From Mantamonas sphyraenae (Eukaryota; CRuMs; Mantamonadidae), in NCBI GenBank assembly GCA_026936335.1, contig JAPMXV010000025.1:124001-188000 (forward strand): DNA of 64,000 bases, written 5' to 3'. Position 1 is the stretch's first letter; the number at the start of each line of letters is the position of its first letter. The notes beneath the pieces were generated by a model. That model saw only the letters and a list, made by a program, of their open reading frames with translations, made no database searches and was not told the origin of the DNA. A program made the position numbers and the translations under genes. Shown one piece after another: positions 1 to 9,129 of this stretch.

Positions 1-443
1 CTCTGCACGTCAACTTGTTCCAGGTGGAGGTTCCTGCGCCATCCAACTCCTACTACAAGATTTTTCGGTTGCACATCCAGGGATACCATTTTGGCACCAC
101 TCAGACAATCGACATCATCGCCGCAAGGCAGAACATCGCTGCAGGACGGCCTGTGATCAGGAACAACGGAGACCTTGCGTCTCCAACGTGGGGATTTGAC
201 ACTGACAATCACTACTACCTTCAATGGACCAATGTGCCAAGCTGCATGGCATTTGGAATCTCCGTCAGCATGTCCTTCCCAATCCCAGAGTACGGCGTCA
301 CACAGCAGTTTCGCCCAAAGGCGGTATTGTTCTTCAACCATGGTGGCCAGACCTACGCATCCCCTGTACCTTCCAGGACGCAACCCCTTGGACCTGGAAA
401 TCAGCTCCCCACCGACCTGTACCCGTTCACCCGAGTCAATTGA
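1..443 (+). CDS. 3' end of a probable secreted protein (paralogue of SPa), partial
   Basis: The reading frame is open from the window edge (first full codon at position 3) and stops with TGA at 441-443, giving 147 residues of a C-terminus. I see no conserved family that I can name. The last part resembles the end of SPa (6400-7993): both have a Cys, then a Gly-Ile pair, a hydrophobic-alternating strand ending in Phe, and an Arg-Pro followed by Ala and a hydrophobic pair. It is therefore likely a diverged paralogue and, like SPa, part of a secreted protein. It converges on the IPT-type gene at 605-6400, with 161 bp between the stop codons. The start, any signal peptide and any introns lie outside the window. 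The codon in-frame at 15 is TTG and is not a start. Confidence 0.55.
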   Translation, partial: LHVNLFQVEVPAPSNSYYKIFRLHIQGYHFGTTQTIDIIAARQNIAAGRPVIRNNGDLASPTWGFDTDNHYYLQWTNVPSCMAFGISVSMSFPIPEYGVTQQFRPKAVLFFNHGGQTYASPVPSRTQPLGPGNQLPTDLYPFTRVN

Positions 444-604
444 CTCGTCGGGAGTGCACGTTCGTCTCGTCTCTCCAACGTGGCATGGAAAACACCTTCT
501 ACATCCATGTCGACGGACGCAAACACATATTGCGCAAGAAGGATCAACATTGGTACCTGGCAACCTCAGTTTTCGGTGAACGCTCCCTCCGTTCACTATC
601 TTCA

Positions 605-3600
605 TCACGCGCCAGCAATGTACCCGACCTGTCCACCCGCATCGCCAGCCCCGCCTCCCAGGTTGTTCATCTCCACCGTGCCGCCTTGGCGGTAGCTATT
701 GGAGTGGTCACGTGCCCCTTGCTTCACGCTCTTGTCCAGCGACGCCTCGTTCCAGGCAGCAATCTTGGACTTTGCCTTTTCGCGGGTCAGCACCATGACC
801 AGGCCAATGATGACCACAAAGAAGCCACCATTGAGCACAAAGATCACCGCGGTTGTGAACGTCGTCGACGTCTCGTCCGCATCCGCGCCCACAAGCAGCA
901 TCCCCGTTTGCAGGGTGCCCAGAACCACCATAAGGCTGGCAGTGGACAGGTACGTGAGCACCTGCACTCGGTATGGCTTCAGCCACTGCTCAACCACCAG
1001 CGACACCAGGATGATAAGCGAACCGACGTACAGCTGCACCAGGGGCTGATCGACAAAGGCCACCGTGCAGAACACCAGTGCGCTCTTGCGTGCAAGGATG
1101 ACAAAGTCGTACAGATAGCTGCTGGTGCGGTACGAGTCGTAGAAAAAGTGGTAGCCGTCCCACTTGTCTTGATCGTACAGGCGGCACTCGTCCCCGGTGA
1201 CCATGCGCTGGTTGCGAAGGATGCGCAGACGCACCAACACCATCAGAGGAAAGACCACAAGCTCCAGCACAGCCAGGACACCGATCCAGATTTGTTGGCT
1301 TTGGAAATCGGCGCTTTCGCAGTCCAGGCGCGTGTCCCAACGCACCACGTACGAGCTGCCAAAGTACGTACATCCCATAAGCAGCTGTGTGGTCATGCGC
1401 AACACCTGCAAATGCACAATAAAGACCATGATGCGGGCGATGGGCAACGAGCGCTTGCGGAACTGATCGACGATGTCCAGACTGCTCCAGCCCTCGCGCA
1501 CGCCCACGATCAGCAAACGCACAACAAACGCCACCATGAGCGTGGCAAATGGAAGGATCAGGTACGAAGCAAACTTGGAGACGAGAAGTGGGCGATCAAA
1601 CACGCAGTCCATCGGGGACGAGTTCCACACGCTCAGGTTGCTGGCATCTGCCACCTGATAAAACCCATCAATGGAGCTCGACCAGTCGACGTTGACCACA
1701 GCAAACACACTGAGTGCCTGTGTGTGATTGAGCGCAATCTTCACCACCAGCATCGGCGGCGTCTCCAGCAACCGCTGCCGGCCCTTACCTGTGCTCACCT
1801 CCGAGCTGGACATGTACACTTGCATGAACCAAATCAGCAGCACGAGCCAGATGAAGATGCCCACCACCAGCAAAGCAATGTCCACACCCACCTCGCCGCA
1901 ATTGTCGCACAATCCGCTCGATGACCGTCCATACCCGGGCTCACACTGGCTACACAGAACCGCTGTGTACCCCGTGTTACACGCGCCTCCCTCGCTGCAT
2001 GCGTTGACAGTTGCAGGGCACGGATACGCCTTGGTCGGGTCGATGTCGCTCGGAAAGTATCCGGCCTCTGTGCGCAGCGCAGTGCCGTCGCACACAAAGT
2101 GCTCCGGACACTTGCGGCATTCTCTGCGTTGCCACAGGTACTCTCTGTTTGCGCAGCGGCAGTCGATGGCTTCAAGTGCACCGCGTTCGTTGCGTGTCGT
2201 CCCAAACGGGCAAGCAGAGCACGTCAAGTTGTTTCCCTGGACCTGCTTGTACGTGTTCACCGGACACAGCACGCAGCGCACGTTCTCCCGATCAAAGAAG
2301 AAACCTGCATCGCATCCGCACCCACTCGTCAGCGCCAGATCACTGCCTCCAGACTGGGGACTGCTCGACGTGATTGCAGCCGCGCAGGGCAACGTTTCCA
2401 GCATTGCGTGATCGCACAGGCGTCGAGTCAGGGAAAAAACCAAACACAAGCGCATATCAGCAACCGATTCGTATCTCACCAAGCTGTTCTTTCCAATGAC
2501 GAACGAGGTGACTCCGTTGCTGCGCGTCGCAATCTCAACCGATTGCGCCGAGCGCGTCCCGTTCACGAGCAGCTCGGTGGGCACATTCGTTTGCGCAAGG
2601 ATCACCCTATTTTCACATGGGTCCTTCAGTTCAAAGTCGATGGCGGGCACGCCGTTCTGAAGACTCACGAGGCCCGACCAGATTCGCTGGTCCAACAGCA
2701 GCAGGCTGGCCTCTCCCGGTAACACCTGCACAAACACAGGCATCGAGGAGAGCAAACCACCCACGGAAATGTCCATGCGCACATTGGTTCCCTTTGGTGG
2801 GCGTTGCAACAGCGCCTGGTAGACCTCCTCGTTGGCGCTCAGCACAAGTGACTCGCTGCCCGGGACAAACACATAGGGCGACTGGACTTGCGCAGACACA
2901 ACAGGAGGCTGAAGCATGAGCGAAATGTTGCCTCTACCTCCTGTGGCATCGTTGAGCTGGATGGAAAAGAGCACAGGCGCCGCGGCTGCACACGTCGTGT
3001 TGGCAGTCGTCAATGACACCGATGCGGACACAGGCACACCAGGAGACACTTCAACAGTAAAATCTGTGTGAGTGACGCCCATTGTACTGGTGAATATGCG
3101 GAAGCAGTGCACACCTGGCTGGAGGGAAGTGACGGTGAGGTTGAACACCATGAGCGGTGCGTACGCAAGGCTGCTTAGAGGCGAGGCACCCGTGCTGCAA
3201 TTGCCCACGGAAACCAGCAAGCCGCCATCAATCCCTGCAGGCGACAATTCACCACTCGCATCCCTGCCCTCGACCTCAATGGGGTCTAGCCTGAGAAGTG
3301 CTTGGCTTGGGTACACAAATCGCCCACGTGATCGAATGTGCAAGGAGCGCACACGTCCTGCTGTGATCTCCAATGGCACAGATACGTTCAACAGTGGCTG
3401 GTTGGATGCATCCCGAAAGGTCACCGAGTAGTTTCCACGGGCAGGTGGGTTGGCCAACGAAACGTTCAGCCGATATCCCTGTGGGGTCACAACGGCCTGA
3501 AATGGTGCTGCAGACGTGACCAAGAACCCGTTGGCAGTAGATCGAATGACCACCTGAATCGTGGTGATGCTGCGCGAAGTGGGCCACTCGGCCGGGTTGC

Positions 3601-6400
3601 CGATTCGATCTCTCAAACCAAGCTCCACTGGAGGAAGAAGCATGGGCGAGTCACTGGGCACCCCGGCTTCCCACGATGCAGGAATAGTCGCATGAAGCGC
3701 AAAGGGCGCACCGGAAAGCACGGTAAAGTACGTCGTCGCTGCTGCCAATGCAGCTGACGCGTTGACGCGAATCGCGTACGTCCCTGCAGCCGGTGAGGAG
3801 AGGGAGCCACCCTGGAGCACCATGCTGGCTCCAGTGAGCGTCGTAGTAAGCACCGTGGTCCCGTTGACTGACATGACAATGGGGATGCTCGGGCCAGAGT
3901 AGTTTTGAACCACATTGCCGGCTTGGTCGCGCATCCTCAGCATGACGGCGGGCACCGCCATCAACGGCTCTGCATTCACAGAGGCATCCTGGACCTGCGC
4001 CTCAAGGGCCGTGGGAGTTCCAGGCTGGACCAGGAACCACAACGTCGATGTGGTTTCCACAATGGCCTTCATGGTGACCACCACGCTGTAGTTGCCAACC
4101 TTGAGTGGTGCCGCGAGAGGCAATGGGTTGGAGGCGGCCGCTCCGGTGGGGCCTGCGACGAATTCAACTTGCGACGCGCCATCCTGTGCGATTCTTGCCG
4201 TGAATGTTGTGCCAGCCGTGGCAACGATCTCACCGTACACGTTGAGGCTTTGAACACACACCTGTGGTCCCCACAGCGAACTGATGACGTTTGTGCCATT
4301 GCATAGATGTGCAGACATGTACATAGGCCGGGTCAGGAAAACGCCGCGAATCTGCACTTCGAGCAACCACGGCAAACCACCTCCCTGGTCAACCTGACCC
4401 ACCGAGGCTTCAGGAGGCACAGCAATGGACAGCGTGCGTGTATGCTGCTTCGCCGCATTCTGCACCAGTTGTACGCACAAGCCAACTGTGCCGTCGTCTC
4501 CCTGAATCGACACGCATTCTCGGCGTCCCTCGACCAGACTCGTCGTGGTGTCATTGGACAGCGTCATTTTCAGTGTGCTCGGCTGATGTGTGCACGGAGC
4601 CTGCCACGAGGTGATGACCTCTTGCACAAAGGCGTCCTCGGGGAGCGTCACGTTGACGTGCTGTCCCGAGGCGGTGGCATTCAGTTTCACGCCGCAGTAT
4701 CGCCCCTGGTTGGCGGTGGTGTACGAACAGCAAAAGTCTTGATCAGTGATCTCGCTTTGGCTGCCAACGACGCTCCATGTCGAGTGCTTGATTGTCACGT
4801 TGCTTTGAGCCAAGTTGGGCAGGTACGTGGCAACGAGCTGTTCTTCTCGCAGCCTCTTGCTGAGAAGGGGTTCGCTGTTGACGCGGCAGTCGCTGGACAC
4901 CGAGTTGATCAGCGTAAAGGCCAAACTGCCGTGAAATTGCTGCCCGTTCAGCGCCACCGCGAGCGTGGACGCACCCACAAGCGTGGTCACAGGACTCGTA
5001 CAGTTCAACTGGGTTCCGGACATCCAAAACCCTGGCGTGTACAGAAGCGTTGATGAAGAAACGTGCGTAAACCTGCACCGAATGTTTCCCGGCACGAAAC
5101 CGGAGCCGGTGATGGTCACCGGGAGTGACTGCTCTCCAGGGGCGAGTGTGGGGGATACAGAAGCAAGAGACGGTGGGTCGTACACAGAGAACTGGTCGGA
5201 GGATGACTCTGAGCCCTGAGCAAACACCAAAGCATGCGTTCCAGCGGTCAGCATCGGCGGGGTGGTGCACACCACCATCTCTGAGGAGGGCGATCCCTCA
5301 GGCGATGCAGATTTTCCTTGGAGGAGGCATGTGCCGAGTAGGTAGTCCAGACCAGTGCCGACGAGGGTGACCCTTGTTCCGCCTGTGGTTGGTCCCAGGG
5401 CCGGGAGCACACTGTGCACAACAGGGGATTCAACGCCCGAGGTAGCAATCGGGGCCACAGAAAGTGATGAAGAGGCCACCTCGATGGTTGTGTTTGATCC
5501 TTGCAGGTTCACGAGGGCCACGTGGGGTGCAACACTGGACGCATCGGGCTTGAGCACAATGGCGAGCAGTTGGTGCATCGAATGCGACCCTGAGAAAATA
5601 GAGAAGGAGTAGTTCTGTGGCAGACATCCGGGTGACAGCGACGAAGTGTGGTTCCACAAGCAGAAGCGTCGTTGAGGAGCATCCCGAAACCAGAGCAGCA
5701 ACGAGACTGTATCTGTGGTCATCGCCACAAAGGAGGATGGCGTGATGCCCATGGAACGAGTGTCCGTTCCACCGTCAATGTTCACCGACACAATGCGATC
5801 GTCGGCAACAAAGTGAAAGGTGTTTTGGGCGACCTCGCAGGCGCCAATGACGACTTTGGACACGTTTGCCCAGGCCGCAAGCATCGTGGTCGTGTTGCGC
5901 GTCAGCAGGGACAGCACGAACGTCCTGTTTGAAGTTAGATACAGAACAGCAGTCGTGTTTGAATTCCACGGCCGTGCACACAAAGGCGTGCCGTTGAGCG
6001 CAACCTGCCACGAAGTTGAGAGGGTACGTGATTTGCACGTCAGCGTGTTGTTCGCTGTGACCACGATACAATCCTGCGTTGCAAACGATGTGCCCAGGTC
6101 CACGTAGGGTGTGTCGATCGGACGCGTGTTGCCTGTGTACGCAGTTGCGTTCATCAAGGTTGCCCCAAAAGAACCGGTGGAAAAAGGGCGTGGGTGGATT
6201 CCAAGGAACGCCGCTCCCGAGCACATGCTTAACGACAGCAGGACCACAACACAAAAAACACACTGTGTGTGCAATGGAAATCGTATTTGAAGAGAAATGA
6301 TTGCGTGTCGAGGAAAAATGAATTGTGGCCGGTGGCGAGCAAGGTGGAAGCAAGGGTTCGAGTCAACAGTGTGGAGAACATTCATACTTACTTGTCTCAT
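605..6400 (-). CDS. Giant IPT/TIG and Ig-like ectodomain protein with Cys-rich module and multi-pass C-terminus
   Basis: I read this as complement(join(605..6262,6392..6400)), 1888 aa. The unspliced frame also starts at 6400 but puts about 45 polar residues before the hydrophobic signal. Removing a 129-bp intron (GTAAG donor at 6391, CACACAG acceptor ending at 6263) joins ATG-AGA-CAA in frame to TGT and gives MRQCVFCVVVLLSLSMCSG, an ideal signal peptide. The ectodomain has two IPT/TIG-like domains (about residues 290-440), several Ig/filamin-like repeats (about 740-1090) and a furin/EGF-like Cys-rich module (about 1315-1460). About eight membrane segments (1462-1830) and a short polar, Gly-rich tail follow. 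Asn-X-Ser/Thr sites are abundant, as expected for a glycosylated surface protein. The membrane region resembles that of RECa and RECb (N-V-D motif after the first helices, C-x-x-D/T loop) but is clearly diverged. Likely a plasma-membrane receptor or adhesin; the ligand is unknown. Confidence 0.8.
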   Translation of the reverse strand: MRQVSMNVLHTVDSNPCFHLARHRPQFIFPRHAIISLQIRFPLHTQCVFCVVVLLSLSMCSGAAFLGIHPRPFSTGSFGATLMNATAYTGNTRPIDTPYVDLGTSFATQDCIVVTANNTLTCKSRTLSTSWQVALNGTPLCARPWNSNTTAVLYLTSNRTFVLSLLTRNTTTMLAAWANVSKVVIGACEVAQNTFHFVADDRIVSVNIDGGTDTRSMGITPSSFVAMTTDTVSLLLWFRDAPQRRFCLWNHTSSLSPGCLPQNYSFSIFSGSHSMHQLLAIVLKPDASSVAPHVALVNLQGSNTTIEVASSSLSVAPIATSGVESPVVHSVLPALGPTTGGTRVTLVGTGLDYLLGTCLLQGKSASPEGSPSSEMVVCTTPPMLTAGTHALVFAQGSESSSDQFSVYDPPSLASVSPTLAPGEQSLPVTITGSGFVPGNIRCRFTHVSSSTLLYTPGFWMSGTQLNCTSPVTTLVGASTLAVALNGQQFHGSLAFTLINSVSSDCRVNSEPLLSKRLREEQLVATYLPNLAQSNVTIKHSTWSVVGSQSEITDQDFCCSYTTANQGRYCGVKLNATASGQHVNVTLPEDAFVQEVITSWQAPCTHQPSTLKMTLSNDTTTSLVEGRRECVSIQGDDGTVGLCVQLVQNAAKQHTRTLSIAVPPEASVGQVDQGGGLPWLLEVQIRGVFLTRPMYMSAHLCNGTNVISSLWGPQVCVQSLNVYGEIVATAGTTFTARIAQDGASQVEFVAGPTGAAASNPLPLAAPLKVGNYSVVVTMKAIVETTSTLWFLVQPGTPTALEAQVQDASVNAEPLMAVPAVMLRMRDQAGNVVQNYSGPSIPIVMSVNGTTVLTTTLTGASMVLQGGSLSSPAAGTYAIRVNASAALAAATTYFTVLSGAPFALHATIPASWEAGVPSDSPMLLPPVELGLRDRIGNPAEWPTSRSITTIQVVIRSTANGFLVTSAAPFQAVVTPQGYRLNVSLANPPARGNYSVTFRDASNQPLLNVSVPLEITAGRVRSLHIRSRGRFVYPSQALLRLDPIEVEGRDASGELSPAGIDGGLLVSVGNCSTGASPLSSLAYAPLMVFNLTVTSLQPGVHCFRIFTSTMGVTHTDFTVEVSPGVPVSASVSLTTANTTCAAAAPVLFSIQLNDATGGRGNISLMLQPPVVSAQVQSPYVFVPGSESLVLSANEEVYQALLQRPPKGTNVRMDISVGGLLSSMPVFVQVLPGEASLLLLDQRIWSGLVSLQNGVPAIDFELKDPCENRVILAQTNVPTELLVNGTRSAQSVEIATRSNGVTSFVIGKNSLVRYESVADMRLCLVFSLTRRLCDHAMLETLPCAAAITSSSPQSGGSDLALTSGCGCDAGFFFDRENVRCVLCPVNTYKQVQGNNLTCSACPFGTTRNERGALEAIDCRCANREYLWQRRECRKCPEHFVCDGTALRTEAGYFPSDIDPTKAYPCPATVNACSEGGACNTGYTAVLCSQCEPGYGRSSSGLCDNCGEVGVDIALLVVGIFIWLVLLIWFMQVYMSSSEVSTGKGRQRLLETPPMLVVKIALNHTQALSVFAVVNVDWSSSIDGFYQVADASNLSVWNSSPMDCVFDRPLLVSKFASYLILPFATLMVAFVVRLLIVGVREGWSSLDIVDQFRKRSLPIARIMVFIVHLQVLRMTTQLLMGCTYFGSSYVVRWDTRLDCESADFQSQQIWIGVLAVLELVVFPLMVLVRLRILRNQRMVTGDECRLYDQDKWDGYHFFYDSYRTSSYLYDFVILARKSALVFCTVAFVDQPLVQLYVGSLIILVSLVVEQWLKPYRVQVLTYLSTASLMVVLGTLQTGMLLVGADADETSTTFTTAVIFVLNGGFFVVIIGLVMVLTREKAKSKIAAWNEASLDKSVKQGARDHSNSYRQGGTVEMNNLGGGAGDAGGQVGYIAGA
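6263..6391 (-). other. Phase-0 intron after a 9-nt coding first exon
   Basis: On the minus strand the donor is CAA|GTAAGTATG and the acceptor is TTGCACACACAG|TGT. Splicing leaves a first coding exon of three codons (M-R-Q) and creates a compact signal peptide. Inferred from splice consensus and from the product; no transcript evidence. Confidence 0.65.
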
Positions 6401-7993
6401 TAAGCAGCGTCATCTGAGATAATTCCTCCGCCTTGGTCACACCACCTGTACTGCCAGCACAAGATTGCGCTAAACGGTCGGGTCCGCGGCAGACCTGCCC
6501 AGGTGTAGTGGAATGTCGCCTCCAAGCGGATTCCAAGTTGGCATAGGGCGGAAAAGTTGAGCAGAACCAGTTTCTCCGGTGTGTTGCTGTACACAATGCC
6601 CAGACCCGTGACCGACGACCCCGGCACAAGGTTCTTGACGGACGGGTTCGCAGGGGTTGCCGAATTGGGATTCGTCCATGCAGAGTAGAGAAGCGATATA
6701 GACTCACTTGCGGTGACGATGTACCCTTCAACTTTGATTGTGAAGATGACGTTGTCGAGATGTTGCAAGCTCGTCCAGATCTGGTACGTGCACGTGCTAG
6801 CCGCATTCCAACGGGTATCGGAGGTGATGGAGAAGATCCCAGCGTTTGGGATGTGCATGCGGGGCTTGGTAATCGATGGTGGATCCCAAATGTACCGAGC
6901 TGCGGGGGGGGGGGGGGGGGTGGGGGTGGGTGAGAGAGTGAGTACGTACGCTTCCTGCGACCTACTGCATGACTATCGTACCTTGTTGTCGCATCTCGTG
7001 GTTCATATCAGATACACTGGGTGCCCAAAGTGGTTGTTGGTCCTCTATACGGCTGACATACGGAATGGCGAGGTAAATGTCAAACACGCCTGCTGCGTCA
7101 CCTTCCACCGCAAACTGCAGGGTTAAGCAGTCATGTTGGTCCTTGGGGCGTTCCCCTTGTGTCAAATGCTCGTTTGAAATGATTGTGTCGACGTAGCACC
7201 AGTCATCTGGGCATGGCGTCGAATTCGTGGCGGGCAGCCCGCTCAGTGGTCCCAGGCGCATGCCTCCACGTCCACGAACCTCTTTCACATAGTACGACAC
7301 TTTAAATCGCTTGTCCACCTCAATGGTGACTCCCGAAATCTGAACCCACTGTGTGGCGTTCTCCTTCAGTGCTTGTGCAGCCGCTGTGTACGACCCCGAA
7401 ATCTTGAGCAGATGGCCATACCGAGGAGGGTCGCCGTCCCTCAGTCCCCGTTGATTCATCCTAGGGCCTTTGTTGTATGCTCCAAACCACACGGGGCTGC
7501 TCTCTGTCGCCAGGTTGCACTGTGCACGTGGAATGGACCCTGCGGGGGAAGTGGCAGCCCATGGTCCCTCGAAACAGTGGGTGTATGGGTGCACAGGCGT
7601 AATAGAAATGGTACCAGGATTCAACGATGCTGTTCCTGGTGAACGGTAGTCACACTGAAAGTCTGTAGCTCCGGTCGATGGGCTGCGGTGAAACCACCCA
7701 GTGGAAAACCCCTCGGGCGTGGACTTTCTGGGATGGATGTCGCTCATGAGTGTATTGTGCAGGAGGTTGGGCGGCAGTGCGCCCACAGCCGCCTGCTCCT
7801 GGACCTGACGTCCTTGTGGCGCTTGTGGGAAGCGGAGAGTGCCCACGGATGCCTCCTGCGCAGACATCACGCCGTCATGGTGGATTGCTCCCTCTGCATC
7901 CATGTACACGCTCTGTGCACAGGCAATGCACACAGTCAACGCCATGGCTACGTACCACAGGCCCATGGAACACGGCACCGACATCGACGACAT
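6400..7993 (-). CDS. SPa: secreted protein of unknown family, left copy of the palindrome
   Basis: Two exons, complement(join(6400..6899,6982..7993)), 503 aa. I chose the ATG at 7993 because it has A at -3 and opens a classic signal peptide (MSSMSVPCSMGLWYVAMALT, cleaved near A-C-A-Q-S); the frame stays open further upstream without a better start. The intron (6900-6981, phase 1) ends in a near-pure C tract. The mature protein is hydrophilic, rich in Pro, Gly, Thr and Ser, with paired cysteines and a few Asn-X-Ser/Thr sites. I recognise no domain. It is divergently transcribed from RECa across a 1.1-kb shared promoter, and the pair is mirrored on the right as SPb and RECb, which suggests that the two products work together. 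Its stop codon TAA shares its last base with the ATG of the next gene on the same strand (605-6400). The right-hand copy SPb is broken, so this is the only intact version here. Confidence 0.75.
6900..6981 (-). other. SPa intron with poly-C tract at the 3' splice site
   Basis: Donor AACAAG|GTACG, acceptor CCCGCAG|CTCGG, phase 1, 82 nt. The pyrimidine tract on the transcribed strand is almost only C: 17 consecutive C (6904-6920 on the plus strand as G), preceded by C5 and C3 runs. The mirror copy in SPb has 19 C and is 4 nt shorter in total. Splicing restores one frame across the in-frame stop at 6962-6964. Confidence 0.8.
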
Positions 7994-9129
7994 GGTGTGC
8001 CGTTTTCGTCTCGTCTTGTGTTGGGCCACCCCCCTCACGCCCTTCAGGGGAACACCCCTCCAAAGAGAGAATGCGTGGTGGGTGTAGTTTGTTGCCATCA
8101 TAGAGCACTGTGCCCATGATTCCCGGTTCCTGTGGTTGCAGCGCCCCTGATTGGCCTGCAAGCTCTGTGGCGCGGGTTGCCCCTTCGGCCGGCCGACCCA
8201 TAGGCAGAGGGAATCACACATCGCCCATTGGTACGCGTGTGTGCACAGTTGAGACGTCAGTGTTTGCCTGTGCGCGATGAAGAAAGTCTCAGGAAAGCCG
8301 TGGCGATTCCAAAGTGCGCGGGAGGACCTTCCTGCGAGTCCTGCTCGCACCTGCACCCTGCGAGACCCCTGTGCACACACCGTGGAATCCATGGGGCACT
8401 GTGCGGAGTATGCCGGTTGCGCATGTGTGTTGAACAATGCGAACAAATGCTGCGATGGACAACACAACACGTGTCACGACGTGCGCGTGGAGAGGCAAAA
8501 AGGTGTTGTTTTTTCGCCCGTCGCCAGAGGCTCGTTTCCAAGCTCGCAGAGACATCAGCAGGGACGACACACGCAAGAGATCAACACAAGAAACAAAGGA
8601 GTGGAGTAAAACGTGAGTGAGAGGCCAGATGTGCGTGATCCAAGTCGACAGTGGATGTCTCTGACTCAATAGCCGGGCGCGCAGGAATACGGCGAGACAA
8701 CTTTTTGGACGTGCAACGATGGAAAGACTCGCAAACCGACACAGGGGATGCATCGAAGCAGGTGAGTGGACATGTGCGGTGGGAGGAGGGTGCGATCCAA
8801 TGGGTGAAAAGAGAGATGAAATCGGGTCGTGGTGTGCGGGGCACTGTGGTGTGGTACGGCCGGGATTGTGGCCAGAGTGCGGGCGGTTGCTGGATGCAAG
8901 CGAAGGCCCGATCAGCTGCCTTTCGGGAACCTGGGAACGCCTTGCGTGGGGAAAGCGTTCATCCAACGATGGAAACAATGGGAAGGAATCTCAGCACGGG
9001 CAGTTCTGCTGTTTCTGGATGGGAGGAGGAGGGTTGTTGCTGACACGGGGCTGATTCGCAGGGTGGGTGGCAGGCTACAGAGGCAGTGTAGGCAAGGGTG
9101 GGACAAACGGGCAGACGCACACGGGTCGG
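7994..9129. promoter_or_regulatory. Shared divergent promoter/5'-leader region of SPa and RECa
   Basis: These 1136 bp lie between two divergent start codons. No credible coding sequence was found: the open frames here are extensions of the flanking genes or shadows. CCAAT-type boxes occur at 8150-8154 and 8227-8231 (read on minus) and 8797-8801 (plus), and I found no clear TATA box. A CAG|GTGAGT donor at 8761 may start a 5'-UTR intron of RECa. The whole segment is repeated almost base for base at 22698-23833 in inverted orientation. Confidence 0.6.
8761..9061 (+). other. Possible intron in the 5' leader of RECa
   Basis: A perfect donor consensus (GCAG|GTGAGTGG) begins at 8761, and an acceptor (GATTCGCAG) ends at 9061. 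If an upstream ATG at 8719 were used, splicing would join 14 codons in frame to the RECa reading frame at 9064 and put about 40 residues before the signal sequence. I prefer a 5'-UTR intron with translation starting at 9130. The same sites exist in the RECb mirror copy. Confidence 0.35.

Noticed and set aside
224-1924. Long plus-strand frame of over 500 codons opposite the membrane region of the IPT-type gene
   Set aside because: His/Gln/Arg-rich composition, no domain, exactly antisense to a well-supported coding exon; typical shadow frame in GC-rich DNA.
6640-6716. A second intron in SPa starting at the GTGAGT near 6715
   Set aside because: The unspliced frame reads as continuous plausible protein through this point, and the nearest acceptor changes to a poorer frame.
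8257-8978. Overlapping frames in the SPa/RECa intergenic region as an extra small gene
   Set aside because: Compositional frames on both strands with no domain or signal; they simply mirror at 22849-23570.
9067-9129. Upstream GTG at 9067 as the start of RECa
   Set aside because: Not an ATG and places polar residues before a perfect signal peptide beginning at 9130.
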